Positions 1 through 5,359 of a DNA stretch of 5,361 bases are shown piece by piece. A model generated the notes under the pieces. The model was not told the origin of the DNA, did no database searches, and saw only the letters and a list, made by a program, of their open reading frames with translations. Every line of letters begins with the position of its first letter. Position 1 is the stretch's first letter. A program made the translations under genes and the position numbers. Source of the DNA: Gammaproteobacteria bacterium (GTDB lineage Bacteria; Pseudomonadota; Gammaproteobacteria; UBA6429; Thiohalophilaceae); contig JAOULB010000174.1 in assembly GCA_029882235.1 (NCBI GenBank), positions 1 to 5,361 of the forward strand, written 5' to 3'.

Positions 1-326
1 ATTGAGCCAAGAATAATGCCAGTTCGGCCAGGGTGGGTTAAAGGGGTTTCGAGACCAGCAGATTGAAGCGCTTCTTTTGAAGCGATGAGTGCAAACTGGG
101 TTGCGCGATCGAGAAGCTTTAAAGATTTTGATGAAAAATAATCTTCCGGTTCATAGTCATGAACTTCAGCAATGGGGGCGCCATTTAGTTCTGCACGAAA
201 ATTATACTTAGAAGGCCCAATTTCTGAACGACCAGATTTTATCGCATCCCAGAAGTGAGTTGTGTTATGCCCTAAAGAAGAAATACATCCAAGACCGGTT
301 ATGACAACGGATCGTGGCTTCGTCAT
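1..326 (-). CDS. Beta-ketoacyl-ACP synthase, FabF-like (partial, N-terminal part only)
   Basis: This is the first 108 codons of a condensing enzyme; the gene runs off the left edge of the window. Enzymes of this family join an acyl group to malonyl-ACP with loss of CO2, in the cytoplasm. The N-terminus carries the usual strand VVITGLGCISSLG (residues 7-19), followed by a FWDAIKSGRSEI segment, a DRATQFALIASKEAL helix at about 77-91 and the GIILGS strand near the cut. All match the FabF/KAS II fold. The catalytic Cys and two His lie beyond the edge, so I cannot tell an active synthase from a chain-length-factor-like partner. The ATG overlaps the stop of the upstream ACP gene (ATGA, 323-326), so the two are almost certainly co-translated. 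Pairing with a dedicated ACP recalls NodF/NodE or aryl-polyene-type systems more than housekeeping fabF. That comparison is inference. Confidence 0.88.
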   Translation of the reverse strand, partial: MTKPRSVVITGLGCISSLGHNTTHFWDAIKSGRSEIGPSKYNFRAELNGAPIAEVHDYEPEDYFSSKSLKLLDRATQFALIASKEALQSAGLETPLTHPGRTGIILGS

Positions 327-574
327 CCGTCGATATTCTCTACTTCAAGTAGTGTCTGGATGCCTTCAAAGAGTTCTTTAACGGTTTTGATGGTATAGAC
401 CTTGTCGTCAGGTATTTGAACACCAAACTCCTGTTCAAGCTCATAAGATATAGTTACTGCATCAAGTGAAGTTAAAGACAGATCCTGAAAAGTACTATCC
501 AGTGAAATCAAAGATTCATCAATTTCACTGAATTGAGCAATGACTTCAATTATATGTTTTTCAAGTGAATTCAT
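323..574 (-). CDS. Stand-alone acyl carrier protein
   Basis: An 83-residue protein of typical ACP length. Acyl carrier proteins hold growing acyl chains on a 4'-phosphopantetheine arm attached to a conserved Ser at the start of helix II. Here that Ser is residue 36, in the context LSLTSLDAVTISYELEQEF (32-50). The acidic helix II, the FGVQIPDD turn (50-57) and the TVKELFEGI helix (64-72) all fit the family. The residue before the Ser is Thr, whereas housekeeping AcpP has Asp (DSL). This, the A+T-rich coding sequence (65 G+C of 180 bases at 361-540) and the overlap with a ketosynthase gene suggest a specialised ACP for a secondary pathway, not the main AcpP. I see no clear Shine-Dalgarno sequence before the ATG at 574. 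The precise pathway cannot be read from this window. Confidence 0.9.
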   Translation of the reverse strand: MNSLEKHIIEVIAQFSEIDESLISLDSTFQDLSLTSLDAVTISYELEQEFGVQIPDDKVYTIKTVKELFEGIQTLLEVENIDG

Positions 575-591
575 GAGTGAGGTATCATCTT

Positions 592-616
592 ATTGTTATA
601 GAGACATATTAACAAT
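592..616. repeat. Inverted repeat ATTGTTA-N11-TAACAAT between ACP start and -35
   Basis: Perfect 7-bp arms (592-598 and 610-616) are separated by 11 nt. The right arm overlaps the proposed minus-strand -10, and the centre lies 25 bp from the centre of the repeat at 621-637. It could be a second operator or a leader hairpin. The all-A+T-biased arms make chance occurrence plausible. Confidence 0.35.
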
Positions 617-636
617 GATTTTTGACTAAATGTCAA
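606..636 (-). promoter_or_regulatory. Possible sigma70 promoter for the ACP/ketosynthase unit
   Basis: Read on the minus strand, a perfect TTGACA (631-636) is followed 19 nt later by TAATAT (606-611). A GTTAAT at 608-613 gives the ideal 17-nt spacing but a poorer -10. Transcription would start near 600 and leave a short leader before the ATG at 574. The region is very A+T-rich, so chance matches are likely. The position just upstream of the first gene of the unit is the main support. Confidence 0.4.
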
Positions 637-637
637 A
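621..637. repeat. Inverted repeat TTTGAC-N5-GTCAAA over the putative ACP -35
   Basis: Perfect 6-bp arms (621-626 and 632-637) flank a 5-nt centre. The right arm contains the TTGACA proposed as the minus-strand -35, so a protein bound here would compete with RNA polymerase. I do not recognise it as the site of a named regulator. Confidence 0.45.
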
Positions 638-695
638 GGTTTAGATGAATTTATAGGGCAATGCACATGTACAGCACATAGGGTTAATAATTATT

Positions 696-730
696 ATATT
701 GAGAAAAAATGAGACGAGGTTCTCAAATAT
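696..730. repeat. Inverted repeat upstream of the cell wall hydrolase
   Basis: TTGAGAA (699-705) is matched exactly by TTCTCAA (720-726) across 14 nt. Allowing one bulged A (727), the pairing extends to ATAT (696-699) and TAT (728-730), about ten pairs. The right arm touches the TATAAT at 728-733, so the element would lie over the -35/-10 interval of the plus-strand promoter. An operator is therefore more likely than an RNA hairpin. Confidence 0.4.
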
Positions 731-733
731 AAT
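728..733 (+). promoter_or_regulatory. Candidate -10 element for the cell wall hydrolase
   Basis: A perfect TATAAT lies 26 nt upstream of the ATG at 760. It would start transcription at about 740-745, leaving a leader of 15-20 nt. No -35 is seen at 16-18 nt; the nearest good match, TTGAGA at 699-704, is 23 nt away. If real, this promoter excludes the TTG at 739 as the start codon and may need an activator. Confidence 0.38.
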
Positions 734-759
734 CTGGCTTGCTAACTATACTTTTTTGC

Positions 760-1344
760 ATGATTGGGAATCTTAAATACCGCTTTCGTTCGGCTGTACG
801 TCGCGTAACGCTGCATAATCTCTGGTCGTCCCTTCGCTTTTATTGGCTTAGCGGTGATCGCAGTAATGTCGTGTTTACGACATCTATCGTTCTAGTGATG
901 TGCGCAATTGGCTTAACGATTCAATTAACAATTCATAGTCAGGATAAAAAGAGGGAAGTGAATTGTCTTGCACTCAATGTTTACCACGAGGCTCGCGGCG
1001 AGCCTGACAAAGGTAAATATGCGGTAGCAAAAGTCACACTCAATCGTGTTGCTTCACGCCATTATCCAACCACAATTTGTGAAGTGGTTTATCAAAAAGG
1101 CTGGGATTATATTCGTAAACGTTACGTGAGTGCCTTTTCCTGGACTGAACTGGACGAGCGTCCTGCAACCACAAATAATCGTGCCTGGCAAAAAGCACTA
1201 CAAATTGCCACCGAGGTCTATGAGAATCCAGATTCACAGGATTTAAAAGGTGCACTTTTTTATCACGCAAAACACATCCGTCCCAGTTGGGCGCGTAAAA
1301 AGATTAAGGTTGCCCGTATTGGCCGTCACATATTCTATCAGTAA
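760..1344 (+). CDS. Membrane-anchored SleB/CwlJ-type cell wall hydrolase
   Basis: A 194-residue protein with the Hydrolase_2 (SleB/CwlJ) domain, which in studied members cleaves peptidoglycan glycan strands. An Arg/Lys-rich N-terminus (about 5-15) and one hydrophobic segment (about 37-58) suggest a signal anchor with the catalytic part in the periplasm. The domain begins at C69 with LALNVYHEARGEP, whose Glu77 matches the family's catalytic Glu. It continues with AVAKVTLNRV, the PTTICEVVYQKG segment, FSW (126-128) and the FYHA (167-170)...PSWAR...GRHIFY ending. The family was defined on spore-germination enzymes, but stand-alone members are common in Gram-negative bacteria, where the role is probably wall remodelling. 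I chose ATG 760 because a TATAAT at 728-733 would start transcription near 740; a TTG at 739 in frame would add seven residues. Neither start has a convincing ribosome binding site. It stands alone, divergent from the ACP gene. Confidence 0.85.
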   Translation: MIGNLKYRFRSAVRRVTLHNLWSSLRFYWLSGDRSNVVFTTSIVLVMCAIGLTIQLTIHSQDKKREVNCLALNVYHEARGEPDKGKYAVAKVTLNRVASRHYPTTICEVVYQKGWDYIRKRYVSAFSWTELDERPATTNNRAWQKALQIATEVYENPDSQDLKGALFYHAKHIRPSWARKKIKVARIGRHIFYQ

Positions 1345-1362
1345 GTTTCATAACACCCTGAT

Positions 1363-1374
1363 TAGGGATCCCTA
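1363..1374. repeat. 12-bp perfect palindrome TAGGGATCCCTA after the hydrolase gene
   Basis: This uninterrupted palindrome begins 19 nt past the hydrolase stop. It has no loop and no T-tract, so it does not read as an intrinsic terminator. A protein-binding site is possible. CCCT at 1356-1359 could also pair with AGGG at 1364-1367, giving a weak alternative hairpin. Confidence 0.3.
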
Positions 1375-1429
1375 TATTTTACAGGTATAAGCCATTTCCG
1401 CTTTAAACCTACGCAAGCCTATGTTTTGC

Positions 1430-1442
1430 CTGATAATATCAG
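1430..1442. repeat. Palindrome CTGATA-A-TATCAG abutting the uvrY -10
   Basis: Six-bp arms mirror each other perfectly around a single A. The element ends exactly where TATAAT (1443-1448) begins, so it fills the promoter spacer. It is a good candidate operator for a dimeric regulator. It does not match the LexA box or the TGTAAG-N6-CTTACA site described for GacA. Confidence 0.42.
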
Positions 1443-1448
1443 TATAAT
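1443..1448 (+). promoter_or_regulatory. Candidate -10 element of the uvrY promoter
   Basis: A perfect TATAAT lies 61 nt before the uvrY ATG and predicts a start near 1455. No good -35 exists at 16-18 nt upstream (TATGTT at 1420-1425 is poor). A TG-A-TAATAT at 1431-1439 could act as an alternative extended -10. A start here would rule out the in-frame TTG at 1426 as the initiation codon. It probably serves the downstream repair and lipid genes too. Confidence 0.45.
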
Positions 1449-1509
1449 CCAGACCGCGAGTACAAACGCCAATGACGACCCGGGATGGTCAGGAAATGTG
1501 GGGCAATAT

Positions 1510-2142
1510 ATGATCAGGTTGTTGTTAGTTGATGATCACGAGTTAGTGAGAACGGGTATGCGGCGGCTGCTCGAAGACCATGGCGACTATGAAATTGTTG
1601 CTGAGGCTGAATGTGGCGAAGATGCGATTAAGCTCGTCCGGGAGCACAATCCTGATGTCGTTCTGATGGATCTGAATATGCCAGGCATGGGTGGCCTGGA
1701 AACGACGCGTAAGCTTAAGCATTCCTATGAGAAGATACATATCATCATTGTTACCATGATCGATGATGTCGTTTTTCCCACCAAATTACTCAAGGCCGGG
1801 GCCAGTGGCTATCTAACCAAGGGCGCGAAAATTGATGAAATTGTACGTGCAATACGTGATGTTATGGTCAATAAGCGCTACATCAGCCCTGAACTGGCAC
1901 AAAGAATGGCCATTACCCCCATCGAAGATGGCAAATCACCTTTTGACGGCTTATCCGAACGGGAGTTGCAGGTGATGATGATGCTCATGGATGGTCATCG
2001 AGTCAGTGATATCTCAGACAAACTCTGCCTGAGTCCAAAAACCATCAGCACCTATCGGTCCCGTTTACACGACAAGCTCAATGTTAAAAACGATATTGAG
2101 CTTACACGCCTGGCCATTGAACACGGTATGCTTGATAAGTAG
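1510..2142 (+). CDS. uvrY: UvrY/GacA-family response regulator
   Basis: A 210-residue NarL/FixJ-type response regulator. Residues 1-120 form the receiver: acidic pair D8-D9, phospho-acceptor D54 in VVLMDLNMPG, switch residue T82 and K104. Residues 145-205 form a LuxR-type helix-turn-helix, with LSERELQ at 148-154 and recognition segment LSPKTISTYRSRL at 174-186. Sequence and position immediately upstream of the uvrC region fit UvrY/GacA. In studied bacteria its partner kinase is BarA/GacS, and it activates the small RNAs that titrate CsrA/RsmA. ATG 1510 is chosen because the family starts at the receiver strand IRLLLVDDHE; a GGGG at 1500-1503 is a weak ribosome binding site. The frame stays open back to a TTG at 1426, but that lies inside the promoter region. 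No kinase gene is nearby, as expected for an orphan pair. Confidence 0.93.
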   Translation: MIRLLLVDDHELVRTGMRRLLEDHGDYEIVAEAECGEDAIKLVREHNPDVVLMDLNMPGMGGLETTRKLKHSYEKIHIIIVTMIDDVVFPTKLLKAGASGYLTKGAKIDEIVRAIRDVMVNKRYISPELAQRMAITPIEDGKSPFDGLSERELQVMMMLMDGHRVSDISDKLCLSPKTISTYRSRLHDKLNVKNDIELTRLAIEHGMLDK

Positions 2143-2154
2143 TTCAACCGCCTC

Positions 2155-2793
2155 ATGGATATAAAATCATTTAACCTTGAGTGTACACAGTGTGCACGGC
2201 TGGCCAAATTTCTAAAAGAAGTCAAAAAAGAATATCCTGACTATCATTCCAGGCCGGTCGCACCTTTTGGCGTGGCAAAACCAAAGCTACTGATCGTTGG
2301 ATTGGCGCCGGGGAAGCATGGTGCAAATGCAACAGGTCGTCCATTTACAGGTGATTATGCCGGAATTTTGCTTTATGAGACTTTACACAAATATGGTTTC
2401 AGTAATCAGGCTGAAGCGACGCATTCAGACGATGGTCTGAAATTAACACAATGTCGAATTACCAACGCGGTGAAGTGTCTGCCACCAGAAAATAAGCCCA
2501 CTAGCCAGGAAATTAATACCTGCAATACCTATCTCAGCCATGAATTGCAGCACTTACCAAACAACACGGTGATTCTGGTGCTGGGTGGCATCGCCCATAA
2601 GTCAGTCATTCGCGCTTTTGGTTTAAAACAGGCTGATTATCCCTTCGGTCATGGCAATAAATACAAGTTGCCTAACGGTCATATCCTCATGACATCCTAT
2701 CATTGCAGTCGATATAACACCCAGACACGTCGCCTGACTCCGGAAATGTTTCATCAAGTCTTTGCAAACATCAGGAAATTGATCAACGCTTAA
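2155..2793 (+). CDS. Uracil-DNA glycosylase, Fe-S family 4/5-like
   Basis: A 212-residue protein of the uracil-DNA glycosylase superfamily, which removes uracil or other deaminated bases from DNA to begin base excision repair. Motif 1 reads GLAPGKHGANATGRPFTGD (49-67), closest to family 5 (UdgB-like), in which the Asp of FTGD is important. Four Cys (10, 13, 108, 123) sit where families 4 and 5 bind a 4Fe-4S cluster: CTQC at the N-terminus, VKCLPPENKP, and a Cys 15 residues later. The second active-site loop is SYHCSRYNTQTRRLT (181-195). Related enzymes usually have HPS, so Cys184 replaces the Pro. The gene starts 12 nt after uvrY and ends 3 nt before uvrC, so it is probably part of the same transcript. 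No ribosome binding site is evident. Substrate range cannot be predicted from the sequence. Confidence 0.85.
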   Translation: MDIKSFNLECTQCARLAKFLKEVKKEYPDYHSRPVAPFGVAKPKLLIVGLAPGKHGANATGRPFTGDYAGILLYETLHKYGFSNQAEATHSDDGLKLTQCRITNAVKCLPPENKPTSQEINTCNTYLSHELQHLPNNTVILVLGGIAHKSVIRAFGLKQADYPFGHGNKYKLPNGHILMTSYHCSRYNTQTRRLTPEMFHQVFANIRKLINA

Positions 2794-2796
2794 GCC

Positions 2797-4665
2797 ATGA
2801 GTGAGGCCGGCGCGGATTCCAAATTTGACGCAAAGTCATTTTTAAAGACTTTACCTGATGCACCGGGCGTCTACCGGATGCATGACAGCGAAGGTAAGGT
2901 AATCTATGTCGGCAAGGCCAGGAGCCTCAAGAAGCGGGTAGCCAGCTACTTTCAGAAGAATATCACGCACCCCAAAACACGGACGATGGTTGCTCATATC
3001 GCGCATATCGAGGTTACCGTCACCCATACTGAGAATGAGGCACTGCTGCTGGAAAATATCCAGATCAAGTCGCTTATGCCTCGTTATAACGTGCTGTTTC
3101 GCGACGACAAGAGTTACCCGTATATCTTTCTCTCGAATAAAGATGATTTTCCACGCTTATCGCTCCATCGTGGTGCATTAAGAGCAAAAGGACGTTACTT
3201 TGGGCCGTATCCCGGCGCGGGTTCTGTCCGGGAAACGCTGAGTCTGTTGCAAAAGCTGTTTCCTGTTCGACAATGCGAAGACAGCTTTTACAGGAACCGC
3301 TCTCGACCCTGTCTGCAATATCAGATCAAACGCTGTACAGCACCCTGTACGGGGCTGATTACAGCTAAGGCCTATGCTGATGATGTTCGTCATGCGGAAA
3401 TGTTTCTGGAAGGAAAAAGTACTGCAGTCATTGATGAGCTGGTTTCAAAAATGGAGCAGGCCTCAGAAAAGCTGGATTTTGAACTGGCGGCGCGTTATCG
3501 CGATCAAATCATTACCATGCGCCGCATTCAGGAGAAGCAATATATTGAAGGTGAGAAGGGCGATCTGGATGTTATTGCCGTGGCCCGCCAGGGTGATGTC
3601 GCCTGTGTGCAGCTATTTACCATCCGCAATGGTCGCCATCTAGGTCATCGCAGTTTTTACCCCAAAAATGCGGCACAACAGGATGAAAACACCCTGCTGT
3701 CGGCCTTTATCACCCAGTACTACCTGAATACAGCACAACAGAATAAACATGACATTCCCGAGGAGATACTCCTCAATGCCGAGTTAGATGATATTGAATT
3801 GCTCTCCGGAGTCCTGTCAGAGCAGCGTGGCCATAAGGTGACACTGCGACACAAGGTACGTGGTGATCGATCTCGCTGGTTGAAAATGGCTATCCATAAT
3901 GCACAGCAGGCCCTGACATCACGTTTAAATACGCAGGCAACCTTAACGCAACGTTATGAGGCGCTGCAGGATGTGCTTGAACTGGATGAATGCCCAACAA
4001 GAATGGAATGTTTTGATATCAGTCACACCATGGGTGAAGCACCTGTCGGTTCCTGTGTGGTGTTTGATCAGAATGGCCCGCTTAAATCCGACTATCGTCG
4101 TTTCAATATCGAGGACGTCACGCCCGGTGATGATTACGCGGCCATGCATCAGGCACTGTTAAGACGATATAAGAGACTTAAATCGGGTGAAGCCCGATTG
4201 CCCGATATTCTGTTTATTGATGGTGGCAAGGGACAGGTGACTCAGGCCTATAAGGTCATGGAGGAACTGCAAATTGAAGAGGTGCTGATTATTGGTGTAG
4301 CAAAAGGGCCATCACGTAAAGCGGGCTTGGAAACACTCGTCTTGTCCAATAATCAGAGCACGTCTATACTGCCAAACGATTCTCCGGCCTTGCATTTAAT
4401 CCAGCAGATACGTGATGAAGCCCATCGTTTTGCAATCACTGGGCATCGCCAGCGTCGAGGTAAGGCGCGGACGACCTCGCCACTGGAAGATATTCCGGGT
4501 CTGGGCCCAAAACGGCGCCAACAATTGCTCAAGCAATTTGGTGGTTTACAAGAAGTCGCCAGGGCAGGGGTTGAAGATCTCTGTCGCGTGCAGGGGATCA
4601 GTCAGAATCTGGCGCAGATGATTTATGATCGTTTTCATACTGATGGTGTCATAATAACAAAATGA
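2797..4665 (+). CDS. uvrC: Excinuclease ABC subunit C
   Basis: A 622-residue UvrC, close to the usual 610 of E. coli. In nucleotide excision repair, UvrC joins the UvrB-DNA complex and cuts both sides of the lesion. The GIY-YIG nuclease for the 3' cut spans about 20-100 (GVYRMHD at 24-30, VIYVGKARSLKKR at 35-47, PRYNVLFRDDKSYP). A Cys-rich stretch (CLQYQIKRCTAPC) follows near 173-185. The UVR motif that contacts UvrB is at about 211-246. The RNase H-like nuclease for the 5' cut has D407 in MECFDISHTMGE, D446 in TPGDDYAAM, D475 in IDGGKGQ and H543 in RDEAHRFA, so its active site looks complete. Tandem helix-hairpin-helix motifs (about 563-615) bind DNA. The ATG follows the glycosylase stop by 3 nt without a Shine-Dalgarno sequence, suggesting coupling. 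The stop overlaps the pgsA start. Confidence 0.97.
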   Translation: MSEAGADSKFDAKSFLKTLPDAPGVYRMHDSEGKVIYVGKARSLKKRVASYFQKNITHPKTRTMVAHIAHIEVTVTHTENEALLLENIQIKSLMPRYNVLFRDDKSYPYIFLSNKDDFPRLSLHRGALRAKGRYFGPYPGAGSVRETLSLLQKLFPVRQCEDSFYRNRSRPCLQYQIKRCTAPCTGLITAKAYADDVRHAEMFLEGKSTAVIDELVSKMEQASEKLDFELAARYRDQIITMRRIQEKQYIEGEKGDLDVIAVARQGDVACVQLFTIRNGRHLGHRSFYPKNAAQQDENTLLSAFITQYYLNTAQQNKHDIPEEILLNAELDDIELLSGVLSEQRGHKVTLRHKVRGDRSRWLKMAIHNAQQALTSRLNTQATLTQRYEALQDVLELDECPTRMECFDISHTMGEAPVGSCVVFDQNGPLKSDYRRFNIEDVTPGDDYAAMHQALLRRYKRLKSGEARLPDILFIDGGKGQVTQAYKVMEELQIEEVLIIGVAKGPSRKAGLETLVLSNNQSTSILPNDSPALHLIQQIRDEAHRFAITGHRQRRGKARTTSPLEDIPGLGPKRRQQLLKQFGGLQEVARAGVEDLCRVQGISQNLAQMIYDRFHTDGVIITK

Positions 4666-5225
4666 AATGGAACATACCCAACACCTTAACATTGCTTCGA
4701 ATCCTGTTGATTCCGGTGTTTGTGATTGCCTTTTATTTACCTGATTATGGCTGGAATAACATCCTCACCACGTCGATATTCTTTATTGCGGGTATCAGTG
4801 ACTGGTTTGATGGATATCTTGCCCGAAAATTAAACCAGCAATCAGCGTTTGGTACTTTCCTTGATCCTGTCGCCGATAAACTCATGGTCGCTACCGCGCT
4901 GGTATTGCTTGTAGGCGCTGATCCTCGTGCCTATATGGCTGTACCCGCCGCTGTGATTATTGGTCGTGAAATCGCGGTATCGGCGTTGAGAGAGTGGATG
5001 GCCAATGTTGGCGATACCACCAAGGTGAAGGTCTCTCTAATCGGCAAAATCAAAACAACGGCCCAAATGCTGGCCATCGGCATGTTGCTTTATGTTGAGC
5101 CCGTGGGGATGTTTCCTACGAATGAAGTGGGCTACACCTTACTCTACCTCGCTGCAGCCCTTACGCTCTGGTCGATGATTATTTATCTGCAGGCCTCCTG
5201 GGCCAGCCTCACCCGGGACGCGTAA
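4662..5225 (+). CDS. pgsA: CDP-diacylglycerol--glycerol-3-phosphate 3-phosphatidyltransferase
   Basis: A 187-residue integral membrane enzyme of the CDP-alcohol phosphatidyltransferase family. It condenses CDP-diacylglycerol with glycerol 3-phosphate to phosphatidylglycerophosphate, the committed step to phosphatidylglycerol and cardiolipin, at the inner membrane. The diagnostic D-x2-D-G-x2-A-R-x8-G-x3-D-x3-D motif is complete: D47, D50, G51, A54, R55, G64, D68 and D72, the four Asp that hold the metal. PgsA-like landmarks include NIPNTLTLLRI at the N-terminus, GREIAVSALREWMA (101-114) and SLIGKIKTTAQM (125-136). Hydrophobic stretches at about 9-27, 33-45, 74-86, 93-106, 134-145 and 158-176 are consistent with several membrane helices. 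ATG 4662 overlaps the uvrC stop (ATGA) and has no Shine-Dalgarno sequence, so re-initiation after uvrC is likely. No terminator is visible before the tRNA promoter. Confidence 0.96.
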   Translation: MKWNIPNTLTLLRILLIPVFVIAFYLPDYGWNNILTTSIFFIAGISDWFDGYLARKLNQQSAFGTFLDPVADKLMVATALVLLVGADPRAYMAVPAAVIIGREIAVSALREWMANVGDTTKVKVSLIGKIKTTAQMLAIGMLLYVEPVGMFPTNEVGYTLLYLAAALTLWSMIIYLQASWASLTRDA

Positions 5226-5243
5226 ATCCCCTTATTTCTTTGC

Positions 5244-5271
5244 TTGACAGCTTCGATCGCGCCGCTACAAT
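5244..5271 (+). promoter_or_regulatory. Strong sigma70-type promoter of tRNA-Gly
   Basis: A perfect TTGACA (5244-5249) and TACAAT (5266-5271, five of six matches) are 16 nt apart. Transcription should start near 5278, only a few bases before the mature tRNA. The stretch after the -10 (ATGCCCC) is G+C-rich, the kind of discriminator that makes stable-RNA promoters sensitive to ppGpp in E. coli. That regulation is inferred here. Confidence 0.82.
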
Positions 5272-5283
5272 ATGCCCCTCTTT

Positions 5284-5359
<76 letters not shown>

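Noticed and set aside
739..759. TTG start at 739 for the cell wall hydrolase
   Set aside because: A perfect TATAAT at 728-733 would put the transcript start at or after this codon, and the nearest GAGG is 19 nt away. It remains possible if another promoter is used.
1040..1270. Minus-strand open frame inside the hydrolase gene
   Set aside because: It is the antisense shadow of a well-supported domain and its translation shows no recognisable family.
1354..1380. Intrinsic terminator after the hydrolase
   Set aside because: The palindrome has no loop, the alternative CCCT/AGGG stem has only four pairs, and no run of T follows.
1426..1509. N-terminal extension of uvrY from an in-frame TTG at 1426
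   Set aside because: The 28 extra residues are unlike any receiver domain, the stretch contains the TATAAT and palindrome, and the ATG at 1510 begins exactly at the family's first strand.
1345..1509. GacA site or LexA box upstream of uvrY
   Set aside because: I found neither TGTAAG-N6-CTTACA nor a CTGT-N8-ACAG match, so no autoregulation or SOS control is claimed.
3374..3643. Alternative plus-strand open frame inside uvrC
   Set aside because: It lies out of frame across the UVR motif region, its translation is low-complexity and Trp/Met/Ser-rich, and uvrC is intact there.
3943..4162. Overlapping open frames on both strands within uvrC
   Set aside because: They coincide with the conserved RNase H-like domain of uvrC and have no start signal or recognisable product.
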